Source of the DNA: Nitratireductor aquimarinus
Lineage (GTDB): Bacteria > Pseudomonadota > Alphaproteobacteria > Rhizobiales > Rhizobiaceae
Assembly: GCF_017255295.1 (NCBI RefSeq)
Contig: NZ_JAFKDE010000009.1
Location: forward strand, 124,001-188,000
Direction: 5' to 3'
Length of the DNA: 64,000 nt
Positions 8,982 through 17,034 of this stretch are shown here, piece after piece. The position numbers and the translations under genes are program-made. The notes below the pieces were generated by a model. The model searched no databases, was not told the origin of the DNA, and saw only the letters and a program-made list of their open reading frames with translations. The number at the start of each line of letters is the position of its first letter. The stretch's first letter is position 1.

Positions 8982-10352
8982 TCAGCGCCGGCTCACGCGC
9001 ATGGGCAGGCCGCCCTGTGGCTGGGTGGTCAGTTTCTGAACCGGCCATGGCTTCGTTTCCGGCAGCGTGTCGAAGCGGAAGCGGGAAAGCAGGATGGCGA
9101 GCGCTATGACGGCCTCCTGCATGGCGAAAGTGGCCCCGATGCACACGCGCGGCCCCGCGCCGAAGGGCAGATACTGATAGCGGTCGAGCGTCTCCCGGTT
9201 GCCCGGATGGAAGCGCGACGGGATGAAGGCCTCGGGATTGTCCCACAGCGCCCGGTGGCGATGCACCGTCCATGGCATGACAAGCACCTGCGCCCCCTTC
9301 ACGATGGTCAGGTCTTGGTAGCGATCCTCCGCGATTGCCTCGCGGTTGATCGAAGGTGCAGGCGGATAAAGCCGCAACGCCTCCTCGAAGGCGGCGCGCG
9401 TCAGCGGCATGGCGTCGAGCCAGTTGACCGGATCGGGCTCGCGGGCGAGCACCGCATCAATCTCGGCTTCCACCTTCTCGCGCTCCCAGGGGGCTTCGGC
9501 GAGACAGTAGATCGTCCAGCCCAGCGCCCGCGCCGTGGTCTCGTGACCGGCGCCGATGAAGGTGATGATGTTGTCCTCGATCTCCTCGCGCGTCAGCCCT
9601 TCCGGCCCTTCGGCGCGCAGGAGAAGCGTGAGGAAGTCTTCCGGCACATCGCTGCCGCGCGCCATCTTCTCTTTCCGTAGAGCCATGGTCTCGGCCACGA
9701 TGTTGCGGAAGAAGGTGAGCGAGTTGCGCCCCAGAAGGCGCGTGATGCGGGGCAGCCAGTCCGGCGCGCCCAGAAGATCCAGCGGATCGACGCGGCCCAT
9801 GGTTTCAAACAGGCGATCCACCTGTTCGGCGAAACTGCCCGGCTCGCCCGCAATTTCGCCGGAGAAAAGCGTCTCGGCCAGAATGTCGAAGGTCAGGAGC
9901 GTCATGTCGCGCGACACATCCACCGGCCCTGCCGCATCTTCATAGCGTTCGACGAAGGCGCGGCTGCGCTCCAGCATCGGCTTTGCGAAACCGGCAATGT
10001 GGCGCGGCGTGAAGACCGGGGCCATGGCCTTGCGCGAACGCCGCCACACGGCCCCTTCCGCCGTAAGAAGACCATCGCGCAGAATCGGGCGAAGGATTTT
10101 TTGGCGCACCCGCGCCATCTTGTAGTTCTTCGCATTGTCGACGAGCACATGCCGGATCAGCCCCGGATCATTGGCGATGACCAGCGGCCCGCCAATCGTG
10201 TTCTCGATGTTGATCCACGGCTCGTTGTAGGAAGGTTCGCCCCACAGTTCGAGCGGATTGCGATAGACGATCCGCATCATCTCGAGCGTGGAGGGCGGCT
10301 TGGTGCGCGGGCTGGGCGCCGGCGGCACAAAGGGGGCGGGCTGGCTTTCCAT
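8982..10352 (-). CDS. Cytochrome P450
   Basis: A 456-residue P450 monooxygenase. Visible signatures are the I-helix oxygen-binding AGHETTARAL (about 270), the K-helix FEEALRLYPP (ExxR), and the heme-binding FGAGPRVCIGATFAMQEA with the thiolate ligand Cys404. No membrane anchor is evident, so it is probably soluble and depends on separate ferredoxin and ferredoxin-reductase partners not encoded nearby. The ETT in the I helix and the overall length resemble bacterial fatty-acid or terpenoid P450s, but the substrate cannot be read from the sequence. The neighbouring genes give no pathway context, so it may be an accessory insertion between yraN and csbD. Confidence 0.95.
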   Translation of the reverse strand: MESQPAPFVPPAPSPRTKPPSTLEMMRIVYRNPLELWGEPSYNEPWINIENTIGGPLVIANDPGLIRHVLVDNAKNYKMARVRQKILRPILRDGLLTAEGAVWRRSRKAMAPVFTPRHIAGFAKPMLERSRAFVERYEDAAGPVDVSRDMTLLTFDILAETLFSGEIAGEPGSFAEQVDRLFETMGRVDPLDLLGAPDWLPRITRLLGRNSLTFFRNIVAETMALRKEKMARGSDVPEDFLTLLLRAEGPEGLTREEIEDNIITFIGAGHETTARALGWTIYCLAEAPWEREKVEAEIDAVLAREPDPVNWLDAMPLTRAAFEEALRLYPPAPSINREAIAEDRYQDLTIVKGAQVLVMPWTVHRHRALWDNPEAFIPSRFHPGNRETLDRYQYLPFGAGPRVCIGATFAMQEAVIALAILLSRFRFDTLPETKPWPVQKLTTQPQGGLPMRVSRR

Positions 10353-10425
10353 GATCGCTTCCTTTCCCGCTTGATTTAGGTCCTGCGACGCTGCGCTTCA
10401 ATTTGGGCGCGGCGATGAAAAGGCG

Positions 10426-10450
10426 GGAACTTCATCACCGCTCGCGCATT
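10426..10450 (+). promoter_or_regulatory. Putative EcfG (general stress sigma) promoter of the CsbD gene
   Basis: GGAAC at 10426-10430 is followed after 18 bases by TT at 10449-10450, matching the GGAAC-N18/19-TT pattern of alphaproteobacterial EcfG/RpoE2 promoters. The more detailed -10 box (CGTT) has one mismatch (CATT). It lies 66 bases upstream of the csbD start. CsbD proteins are typical general-stress genes, which fits. Confidence 0.5.
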
Positions 10451-10516
10451 GTTGAAACACCTAGGCCGATGAAGACAAACCGGAGTGCACTCCGCAGAGA
10501 TGCGGAAGGATAAGTC

Positions 10517-10714
10517 ATGAATTGGAATCAGATCGAAGGCAATTGGGAACAGTTCAAGGGCAAGGTCCAGCAGAACTGGGGCAAGCTCACCAATGACGAT
10601 CTCGACGTGGTGCGCGGCAACCGACGGGAACTCGCCGGAAAGCTGCAGGAGCGCTACGGCAAAGCGCAGGAAGAGGCCGAGCGCGAGATCGACGACTGGC
10701 TTTCGCGCCACTGA
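10517..10714 (+). CDS. CsbD family stress-response protein
   Basis: A 65-residue hydrophilic helical protein starting MNWNQIEGNWEQFKGKVQQ and containing KLTNDDLDVVRGNRRELAGK, the full CsbD signature. Members accumulate during general stress (sigma B in Bacillus, EcfG/RpoE2 in rhizobia); the molecular function is unknown. A GGAAGGA ribosome-binding site precedes the ATG, an EcfG-like promoter lies upstream and a strong bidirectional terminator lies downstream, so it is a single-gene unit. Confidence 0.95.
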   Translation: MNWNQIEGNWEQFKGKVQQNWGKLTNDDLDVVRGNRRELAGKLQERYGKAQEEAEREIDDWLSRH

Positions 10715-10756
10715 CCGCGCCCACTAACCGCGCTTTGAGACATCCCTGCCCCAAAG

Positions 10757-10788
10757 CAAAAAGCCCCGGCAATGCCGGGGCTTTTTTC
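10757..10788. terminator. Strong bidirectional intrinsic terminator between csbD and aztD
   Basis: AAGCCCCGGC (10761-10770) pairs perfectly with GCCGGGGCTT (10774-10783) around a 3-base loop, with an A-run before and a T-run after. It serves both converging genes. Confidence 0.9.
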
Positions 10789-10807
10789 ATTCTAACACAA
10801 TCCTGGA

Positions 10808-12031
10808 TCAGTGGTTTTCGTGCTGCTCGCCCGAACCACCGACGGCCACGATGTTGTAGGGCATGCCCTCAACGGCAATGTCGCGCGCCTTCTCGAAGGT
10901 CTCAGCGTCGACCGCACGGATAACGCTCTTGAGCGGATCGGTGACCATGACCTCGTCGCCGGTGACGGCGATGCGCGGACGCGGATCGGACCAGTGGCCA
11001 TCCATCGAATAGGCTGCCGTCAGCTCAACCGACTTGTCGATCTTGCCCGAAAGCACATTGATGCGGTTCAGCTTGCCATCCTCGGTGAAGACATAGGCGA
11101 ACTTCGGACGCACCGGGTCTACAACGAAGTGCACGGCGCGCACCGGCAGTTCGATCAGGCGGAAGGCATCTTCGTCTTCCGGGTCGATCAGGACGAGGTT
11201 CGACTTGCCGAAATTGCCGAGGAAGTACTGCAGCGCCTTGCCGCCGGCGAGCGTCGAGACCTTCAGATCCTCGGGCAGCGACTTCGTGTAGGCGAGATGC
11301 TGGATCACGGGCGCGGCACTGCGGCTTCCCGAAACCAGGAGCAGGCCCGTATCGCAGGCAATGGCCGTGATATTGCCGGAGGTGGCTTCACCATGCAGGC
11401 CCGGGCAGGCAGCGGCATCCCCCACGGCTTCTCCCTTGGCGTCCACCACCTGCACACCCTCGGGCAGCTCGCTCGGGTCCTTGCTGTTGGGAACGGTCGC
11501 GATGGCGTGCGCGCCATAGGGAATGACGACGCCATGGTGCGGTGCGGAGGTCTTCAGCTCGCGGAATTCGGGCTTGCCGTCCTGCACCTGCTTCTCCGAA
11601 ACCACGCGGGCCACGCCCTCGCCATCGAAGAAAAGGGCGATCTCGCCATAATGGGAGACGAAATGCACCGGCCGGTCGCCATCGACGGAACCGTCGAGCG
11701 CCTTGGGAGCGCTGACTTCCATGTCGGCATGATCGCCGTGATCGTCGAAATGGATGCCGCTGGAGAACGCCGTCACCGTGTTGGCGTCACGCTGGACGGC
11801 AAAGACGGTCTCATTGCTCTCCGTGGCGTAGACGCGCGCAGGAGACTTGAGCGAGAAGGTTTCAATCGTCTCGCCCTTTTCCGCATCGAGCACACGAAGC
11901 TCCGGCGCGGAATGGTCGGCGACGAACAGCCGCCAGGCCTCGTGCTCATCGGCGTGGGCCGGATGCAGCGCGGCGAGCGCCGCACCTGCGCTCAAAAGCC
12001 CTGCACGCAGAAGGACTATGGAAGGACGCAT
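10808..12031 (-). CDS. aztD: AztD-like periplasmic zinc metallochaperone (beta-propeller)
   Basis: A 407-residue exported protein: a signal peptide (about 1-27, ending AHPAHADEHEA) and a repetitive beta-propeller-like body (LFVADHSAPELRVLDAEKGE; RVYATESNETVFAVQRD; LVLIDPEDEDAFRLIEL). Histidine-rich patches, notably FDDHGDHAD (about 100) and APHHGV (about 160) and the final EQHENH, are candidate zinc sites. AztD of Paracoccus passes zinc to the ABC binding protein AztC in the periplasm. Here the gene follows znuA on the same strand and has its own Zur-box-like motif at 12048-12060, 16 bases before the start. GGAG precedes the ATG at 12031. The transfer partner is probably the adjacent ZnuA (inference). 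Confidence 0.85.
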   Translation of the reverse strand: MRPSIVLLRAGLLSAGAALAALHPAHADEHEAWRLFVADHSAPELRVLDAEKGETIETFSLKSPARVYATESNETVFAVQRDANTVTAFSSGIHFDDHGDHADMEVSAPKALDGSVDGDRPVHFVSHYGEIALFFDGEGVARVVSEKQVQDGKPEFRELKTSAPHHGVVIPYGAHAIATVPNSKDPSELPEGVQVVDAKGEAVGDAAACPGLHGEATSGNITAIACDTGLLLVSGSRSAAPVIQHLAYTKSLPEDLKVSTLAGGKALQYFLGNFGKSNLVLIDPEDEDAFRLIELPVRAVHFVVDPVRPKFAYVFTEDGKLNRINVLSGKIDKSVELTAAYSMDGHWSDPRPRIAVTGDEVMVTDPLKSVIRAVDAETFEKARDIAVEGMPYNIVAVGGSGEQHENH

Positions 12032-12047
12032 CGTTTCTCTCCTATTT

Positions 12048-12060
12048 GTTATAACGTTAC
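12048..12060 (-). promoter_or_regulatory. Zur-box-like operator of aztD
   Basis: GTTATAACGTTAC, a near palindrome. The same 13-base pattern GTTAT(A/G)(A/G)C(A/G)T(T/A)AC occurs twice more in the znuA-znuC divergent region. All three lie just upstream of zinc-uptake genes. Confidence 0.75.
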
Positions 12061-12180
12061 TAGAATTGGACAAGCAAATGCCGGCTTTCTCCCCGGTAGA
12101 GAACCGGGCGCAGGCAAGTCTGGAAACTCGGGCCACCCCAGAGGCGAGCGGCTACTGAAAGGGTTTTGGCGAGGGGCCGT

Positions 12181-12222
12181 CATCCGGCCGAGCTGGTAAT
12201 GGGCTCGGAACCCGGCCGGATG
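12181..12222 (-). other. Hairpin between znuA and aztD
   Basis: CATCCGGCCG (12181-12190) pairs with CGGCCGGATG (12213-12222), with a shorter AGC/GCT stem inside. It follows znuA in the direction of transcription but lacks a T-run, so it may weaken read-through into aztD rather than terminate fully. Confidence 0.45.
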
Positions 12223-12259
12223 AGCGGGCCTGGAAGCAATCGCCTCCATGCCCCTGAAC

Positions 12260-13246
12260 CTATTTCGTGAGACAGGTCTTCAGCGAGGCCGCCATGCCGC
12301 GCATCAGCTCGAAATAGAGATCCTTGCCATCTTCGATCTCGGCGCCCAGCGGATCGAGCACACCGGATTTCGCGTCAGTGCCTTCGGTGACCACCTCCAC
12401 GAGACGCGGCTCGAACTGGGGCTCGGCGAAGACGCAGGCCGCATCAAGCTCACGCACCTTGGTGCGGATTTCATCGACACGCTGCGCACCGGGGATGATC
12501 TCGGGGCTGACGGTGATGGAACCGGCTGCCGCAAGGCCGAACTGTTTTTCGAAATACTGATAGGCATCGTGGAACACGATGAAGGGACGGTCTTTGACGG
12601 GCTCCAGCTCGGCGGAAAGCTCGGTCTGGAGCGCCGCGATGCGCTCGTTGAGTGCGGCGGCGTTGGCCGCATAGGCAGACGCGTTCTCCGCATCGGCCGC
12701 ACTGAGCGCCTCGGCAATGGCGCTCACCATGATCTTCGCATTGTCCGGGTCAAGCCAGAGATGCGCGTCGGGACCATGATCATGGGCGTGATCATGCCCG
12801 TCTTCTTCCGCTTCGTGGCCATGGTCGTCATGGTCATCATGATCGTCGTCATGCGAATGCGCTTCGAACGCGCCGCCCTCGCGCATCTCGAGCAGGGTCA
12901 GGCCCTCGCTGTCGGAAAGCGCCACCTGCGTCGCCTCGCCGGCCAGCGTTTCCAGCGGCTTTTCAAGGAAGACTTCAAGGCCCGGCCCGACCCAGAACAC
13001 CAGATCCGCATTGGCCAGCATGCGCGCCTGCGACGGGCGCATCGAATAGGTATGCGGCGAACCGGCGCCCTGCAGGATGAGCGCCGGCTCGCCTACGCCC
13101 TCCATCACCCCGGCCACGAGAGAGTGCACGGGCTTGATGGACGTGACGACCTCCATGTCGGCGGCGAAAGCTCCGGTCAATGCGCCCGGCGTCAACAGCG
13201 CAAGGGAGGATGCGGCTGCGGCGAGCGAAAGGCGAAACGACTTCAT
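12260..13246 (-). CDS. znuA: Zinc ABC transporter substrate-binding protein ZnuA
   Basis: A 328-residue periplasmic cluster A-I binding protein with a signal peptide (about 1-27, ending AFAADMEVV). Zinc ligand regions are visible: TSIKPVHSLVAG, GAGSPHTYSMRPS and VFHDAYQYFEKQFG. Between the first lobe and the linker is a charged loop of about 35 residues made largely of His and Asp (HSHDDDHDDHDDHGHE, then DHAHDHGPDAH), the classic ZnuA zinc-collecting loop. The start at 13246 is preceded by CAGGAG. It is divergent from znuC across a 140-base region with two Zur boxes. Confidence 0.97.
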   Translation of the reverse strand: MKSFRLSLAAAASSLALLTPGALTGAFAADMEVVTSIKPVHSLVAGVMEGVGEPALILQGAGSPHTYSMRPSQARMLANADLVFWVGPGLEVFLEKPLETLAGEATQVALSDSEGLTLLEMREGGAFEAHSHDDDHDDHDDHGHEAEEDGHDHAHDHGPDAHLWLDPDNAKIMVSAIAEALSAADAENASAYAANAAALNERIAALQTELSAELEPVKDRPFIVFHDAYQYFEKQFGLAAAGSITVSPEIIPGAQRVDEIRTKVRELDAACVFAEPQFEPRLVEVVTEGTDAKSGVLDPLGAEIEDGKDLYFELMRGMAASLKTCLTK

Positions 13247-13315
13247 GGAAGGCTCCTGTAGGCATTGAACGGACGGACATGGCATGCAAGCCCAACCTTC
13301 ACCGCCTCGGTGAAT

Positions 13316-13328
13316 GTTATGACATTAC
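13316..13328 (-). promoter_or_regulatory. Zur-box-like operator, znuA-proximal
   Basis: GTTATGACATTAC, the same pattern as at 12048 and (inverted) 13339. It lies 70 bases upstream of znuA in the divergent znuA-znuC promoter region, placed to control znuA. Confidence 0.75.
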
Positions 13329-13338
13329 ATATCCTTGC

Positions 13339-13351
13339 GTTACGCTATAAC
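13339..13351 (+). promoter_or_regulatory. Zur-box-like operator, znuC-proximal
   Basis: GTTACGCTATAAC; its reverse complement GTTATAGCGTAAC fits the other two boxes. It lies 35 bases before the preferred znuC start, so it probably covers the znuCB-zur promoter. This also argues against the in-frame ATG at 13354 as the start. Confidence 0.72.
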
Positions 13352-13386
13352 GTGTGCCATATCCGCTGACAAGTCGGAAAAATCAC

Positions 13387-14262
13387 ATGCTGAAAAAACA
13401 AAGCCCCTCCCCCGAAACCGCCGGTGAAATGCTGGTGGAGATGCACAATGCCGGCGTGAGCCGCAGCGGGCGCTGGCTGGTGCGCGGCGTCGACCTTTCG
13501 GTGCGGCGCGGCGAAATCGTCACGCTGATCGGCCCCAATGGCTCGGGCAAGAGCACCACCGCGAAGACGGCCATCGGCGTCATCCAGCCGAACGAAGGGC
13601 ATGTGCATCGCGCGCCGGGTCTCAGGGTCGGCTATGTACCGCAGAAAGTGGCCATCGACTGGACGCTGCCGCTGACCGTCGAGCGCCTGATGACGCTGAC
13701 CGCGCCAGCCGGCAGCGCCGAGATCAAGGCAGCGCTCGCGGCAGCGGGCGTGGCGCATCTGGCGGGACGCCAGGTGGCCGCCCTTTCCGGCGGCGAGTTT
13801 CAGCGCGCGCTTCTGGCCCGCGCCATGCTGCGCAAGCCGGACCTGCTGGTGCTCGACGAGCCCGTTCAGGGCGTCGACTTTACCGGCGAGGCCGCGCTTT
13901 ACGAACTCATTCGCGAGATCCGCGACCGCACCGGCTGCGGCATCCTGATGATCTCGCACGACCTGCACATCGTCATGGCCGACACGGATACGGTGATCTG
14001 CCTGAACGGCCATGTGTGCTGCCGCGGCGCGCCGCAAAGCGTCATGGACAGCCCCGAATACCGCAAACTTTTCGGCACGCGTGCGGCGGAAGCGCTGGCG
14101 CTCTACCGCCATCACCACGACCACACGCATCTGGCCGACGGGCGTGTGCGCCATGCCGATGGCACCATCACCGAGCACTGCCATCCCGAGGATGGTCACC
14201 ACCATCACGACCATGCGTGCGCCAGCGACACGCCGGCGAAGGGAGCAAACAATGCTCGATGA
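13387..14262 (+). CDS. znuC: Zinc ABC transporter ATP-binding protein ZnuC
   Basis: A 291-residue ATPase with Walker A GPNGSGKSTT, signature LSGGEFQRALLARAM and Walker B LLVLDEPVQGVD, typical of metal-type ABC ATPases. Unusually, the last 45 residues are His rich (YRHHHDHTHLADGRVRHAD, then HCHPEDGHHHHDHAC), forming a putative cytoplasmic zinc-binding tail. The start at 13387 is preferred because the upstream ATG at 13354 abuts a Zur box. The end overlaps the start of znuB by 11 bases. Powers zinc import with ZnuB and ZnuA. Confidence 0.96.
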   Translation: MLKKQSPSPETAGEMLVEMHNAGVSRSGRWLVRGVDLSVRRGEIVTLIGPNGSGKSTTAKTAIGVIQPNEGHVHRAPGLRVGYVPQKVAIDWTLPLTVERLMTLTAPAGSAEIKAALAAAGVAHLAGRQVAALSGGEFQRALLARAMLRKPDLLVLDEPVQGVDFTGEAALYELIREIRDRTGCGILMISHDLHIVMADTDTVICLNGHVCCRGAPQSVMDSPEYRKLFGTRAAEALALYRHHHDHTHLADGRVRHADGTITEHCHPEDGHHHHDHACASDTPAKGANNAR

Positions 14263-15073
14263 TTTCTTCACCCGCGCGCTGGTGGCCGGTGTCGGGCTCG
14301 CCCTGGTAACCGGCCCGCTTGGCTGTTTCGTCGTGTGGCGGCGCATGGCCTATTTCGGCGATACCATGGCGCACTCCGCACTTCTGGGCGTCGCGCTGTC
14401 GCTGGTCATGGAAATCAACCTGATGGTCGGCGTGTTTCTGGTGGCCGCGCTCGCCTCGGTGGCGCTCATCATCATGGAGCGGCGTCGCGCGCTTTCCACC
14501 GACGCCCTGCTCGGCATTCTCTCGCACTCGACACTGGCGCTCGGCCTCGTCATGGTGGCCTTCATGACGTGGGTGCGCGTGGATCTGATGGGCTTTCTGT
14601 TCGGCGACATTCTCGCCGTCTCGAAACTCGACATCGCCGTCATCTATGGCGGCGGCGCGGTTGTTCTCGGGCTGCTTATCTGGCTCTGGCGGCCGCTTCT
14701 GGCGGCCACCGTCAACACCGACATCGCGCAGGCCGAGGGGCTGAAACCCGAGCGCTCGCGGCTGATCTTCATGCTGCTCATGGCGGCGGTCATCGCCATC
14801 GCCATGAAGCTGGTGGGCATTCTGCTCATCACCGCGCTGCTCATCATTCCCGCCGCCACCGCCCGCCGCTTTGCCGGAGGACCGGAGATGATGGCCGTTC
14901 TGGCCGCCATTGCCGGTGCACTTTCGGTCATCGGTGGGCTGACGGCGTCGCTGCAATTCGATACACCGTCCGGACCTTCCATCGTGGTGGCTGCGCTGGC
15001 GCTGTTTCTCGTCAGCCTCATGCCGTCGCCACGGGCAGGAACCGACGATCGCGCAACGGAGACCAAGCCATGA
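14252..15073 (+). CDS. znuB: Zinc ABC transporter permease ZnuB
   Basis: A 273-residue integral membrane protein of the ABC-3 family with about eight helices and the motifs GCFVVWRRMAYFGDTMAHSALLG at the start and MKLVGILLITALLIIPAATARRFAGG near the end, both characteristic of metal permeases. The start overlaps znuC and the stop overlaps the ATG of zur (ATGA), so znuC-znuB-zur are one translationally coupled operon. Confidence 0.96.
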   Translation: MLDDFFTRALVAGVGLALVTGPLGCFVVWRRMAYFGDTMAHSALLGVALSLVMEINLMVGVFLVAALASVALIIMERRRALSTDALLGILSHSTLALGLVMVAFMTWVRVDLMGFLFGDILAVSKLDIAVIYGGGAVVLGLLIWLWRPLLAATVNTDIAQAEGLKPERSRLIFMLLMAAVIAIAMKLVGILLITALLIIPAATARRFAGGPEMMAVLAAIAGALSVIGGLTASLQFDTPSGPSIVVAALALFLVSLMPSPRAGTDDRATETKP

Positions 15074-15465
15074 GTGCCGACCTGACACGCAACCAGGCGC
15101 TGGTGATGAAAACGCTCTCCGGCGCAGAGGCTCCTCTCAGCGCCTACACGATCCTCGACCGGCTGCGCGGCGATGGCCTGCGCGCGCCACTGCAGGTCTA
15201 TCGTGCGCTCGACAAGCTGACCGAGATGGGCCTTGTGCACCGGCTGGAAAGCCTGAACGCTTTCGTCGCCTGCGCACACCCCAACTGCCATGAGCAGGAA
15301 CTGATCGCCTTTGCCATCTGCGAGGCCTGCGGCAAGGTGGAAGAGTTTTCCGACGAGATCGTGAAGGACCGGCTCGACGGCTGGGCCAGAAGCCACCGCT
15401 TCAAGCCGGCCAAGACCACGATAGAGATCCGCGGCAATTGCGGATCATGCGTGGCGAAGGCCTAG
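15070..15465 (+). CDS. zur: Zinc uptake regulator Zur (Fur family)
   Basis: A 131-residue Fur-family repressor: winged helix (LTRNQALVMKTLSGAEAPLSAYTILDRL, then LQVYRALDKLTEMGLVHRLE) and a metal-binding dimerisation part with ICEACGKVEEF and the final NCGSCVAKA giving the structural CxxC pairs, plus CAHPNCHEQE as a probable regulatory site. It is the last gene of the znuCB-zur operon, which suggests autoregulation through the three boxes at 12048, 13316 and 13339. The assignment as Zur rather than Fur rests on the operon. Confidence 0.95.
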   Translation: MSADLTRNQALVMKTLSGAEAPLSAYTILDRLRGDGLRAPLQVYRALDKLTEMGLVHRLESLNAFVACAHPNCHEQELIAFAICEACGKVEEFSDEIVKDRLDGWARSHRFKPAKTTIEIRGNCGSCVAKA

Positions 15466-16358
15466 AGAACCTCACCATCGCCCGGCGGCTGCAAAAGCAG
15501 CGCCTTGGCCCTTGCCGTTCTGGGATTGCGCATCGCGCTTTTGAGCCACAGCAGGTAATAGGCGATTTCAGGATTGCCGCGTGGCCCTGCGATCACGTCC
15601 AGCGCACCGGAGCGCAGATGCACGGCCACCAGATAGCGCGGCAGAACACTCCATCCGCACCCTTCAACCACGAAGTTCCTGAGCGCTCTCAGATCGGGCG
15701 TCGTAACCGCCTCTTCCGCATTGCCGATGGACATCTGATTGTGCTCGATCCACATGCGGATCATATAGCGCTGCAGATCATAGGAGAGGAACGGAACCTC
15801 CTGCAGCGCTTCCGATAGCGCCGTTTCACGCCCGATCCGCTCCACGACCTCAGGCGCAGCCACCAGCAGCAGTTCCTCACGGCCATAGAGCGCAGCCTCG
15901 ATCCGTGGATCGTCCGGCACCTTGACCGCAAAGGCGAAGTCTGACCGCCCCTCGACCAGCATGCGGGGTGGCTCGTCATCAACGGCGGGGTGAAGCTGCA
16001 CCGCCAGATTGCTGTGCATCAGGGTCTTGATCCGGTCGGTAATGAGATCGGACAGAATGTCCGACGGGCCGCACAGATGGATCGTGCCGGAAACGCGCAT
16101 GGAGCGCGCCCGCACCTCCGCCAGAACATTCTCCGCCACATCGATGGCGCCGGTGACGCGGCTGGCAAGTTCGTCGGCAATGACCGTCGGCGTCACGCCA
16201 CGGGCGTGGCGCGTGAAAAGCTTGCGCTCAAGCTGCGCTTCAAGACTGGCGATATGCCCGGTGACGGCTGGCTGGGTGAGCCCAAGCTCATGCGCGGCCC
16301 GACTGACCGAACCCTGACGGTAGACTTCGACGAAGCTTCTCAGATGCGTGATCGACAT
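15462..16358 (-). CDS. LysR family transcriptional regulator
   Basis: A 298-residue LysR regulator with the N-terminal helix-turn-helix (THLRSFVEVYRQGSVSRAAHELGLTQPAVTGHIASLE) and a periplasmic-binding-like effector domain (about 90-290). The start at 16358 gives the standard N terminus. Its 3' end overlaps that of zur by 4 bases on the opposite strand, so it does not belong to the zinc operon. It is divergent from a DUF1269 gene across 130 bases, which makes that gene or the following SDR the likely targets. Confidence 0.93.
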   Translation of the reverse strand: MSITHLRSFVEVYRQGSVSRAAHELGLTQPAVTGHIASLEAQLERKLFTRHARGVTPTVIADELASRVTGAIDVAENVLAEVRARSMRVSGTIHLCGPSDILSDLITDRIKTLMHSNLAVQLHPAVDDEPPRMLVEGRSDFAFAVKVPDDPRIEAALYGREELLLVAAPEVVERIGRETALSEALQEVPFLSYDLQRYMIRMWIEHNQMSIGNAEEAVTTPDLRALRNFVVEGCGWSVLPRYLVAVHLRSGALDVIAGPRGNPEIAYYLLWLKSAMRNPRTARAKALLLQPPGDGEVL

Positions 16359-16488
16359 GTTCGAGACATAACATATTTTATGCCTATTCAAAAATCCGAT
16401 AATTGGCTTTCTGGCATGACAACACCGATCTTCAGGTCACGGGCAGCGATGAGGCTGCCGAAGAAATTGTCTGACCAAGGAGATCATA

Positions 16489-16980
16489 ATGTCCAAGCTT
16501 GTCGCGATCAGTTTCAAGGATGATGCAACGGCCTTCGCCCTGCGTTCGGATCTGGCTGCCATGCAGTCCGATTATCTGCTCGCCCTGGACGACATTGTCG
16601 TCGTGACCAAGGACGAGAAGGGCAAGCCCAAACTGCACCAGCCCGTCAGCCTGACCGGGGCCGGCGCCCTGAGCGGCGGCTGGTGGGGCACGCTCATCGG
16701 CTTCCTTTTCCTCGCCCCCCTGGCCGGCCTCGTGATCGGCGCGGGCACCGGCGCACTGGCCGGCAAGCTGACGGATATCGGCATCGATGACCGCTTCATG
16801 CGCGATGTCGCTGCAAGCCTGGAGAAGGACGAGGCCATGGTGTTCGTGCTCGTCCGCGATGTGACAATCGACAAGGTGATGGACGGTCTGAGCGCCTATC
16901 GGGGCAAGGGCAGAATCCACACGACCTCGCTCTCCCGCCGCGATGAAGATGAACTCAGGAAGCTTATCGAAGCCGCCTGA
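16489..16980 (+). CDS. DUF1269 family membrane-associated protein
   Basis: A 163-residue protein of the DUF1269 family: N-terminal ferredoxin-like part with LVAISFKDDATAFALRSDL, a central hydrophobic Gly-rich hairpin (GGWWGTLIGFLFLAPLAGLV, then GAGTGALAG; a glycine-zipper) and a C-terminal FVLVRDVTIDKVM strand region. Function is unknown; members often appear in stress-linked contexts. AAGGAG precedes the ATG. It is divergent from a LysR regulator. Confidence 0.88.
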   Translation: MSKLVAISFKDDATAFALRSDLAAMQSDYLLALDDIVVVTKDEKGKPKLHQPVSLTGAGALSGGWWGTLIGFLFLAPLAGLVIGAGTGALAGKLTDIGIDDRFMRDVAASLEKDEAMVFVLVRDVTIDKVMDGLSAYRGKGRIHTTSLSRRDEDELRKLIEAA

Positions 16981-17034
16981 CCAGACCCTCAAACCCTATT
17001 GCCCCCCCCAACCCCCTACTGAAAGGACAGGATC

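Noticed and set aside
12032..12259. Riboswitch in the znuA-aztD gap
   Set aside because: Only a GC-rich hairpin and the Zur box are visible; no conserved aptamer pattern was recognised.
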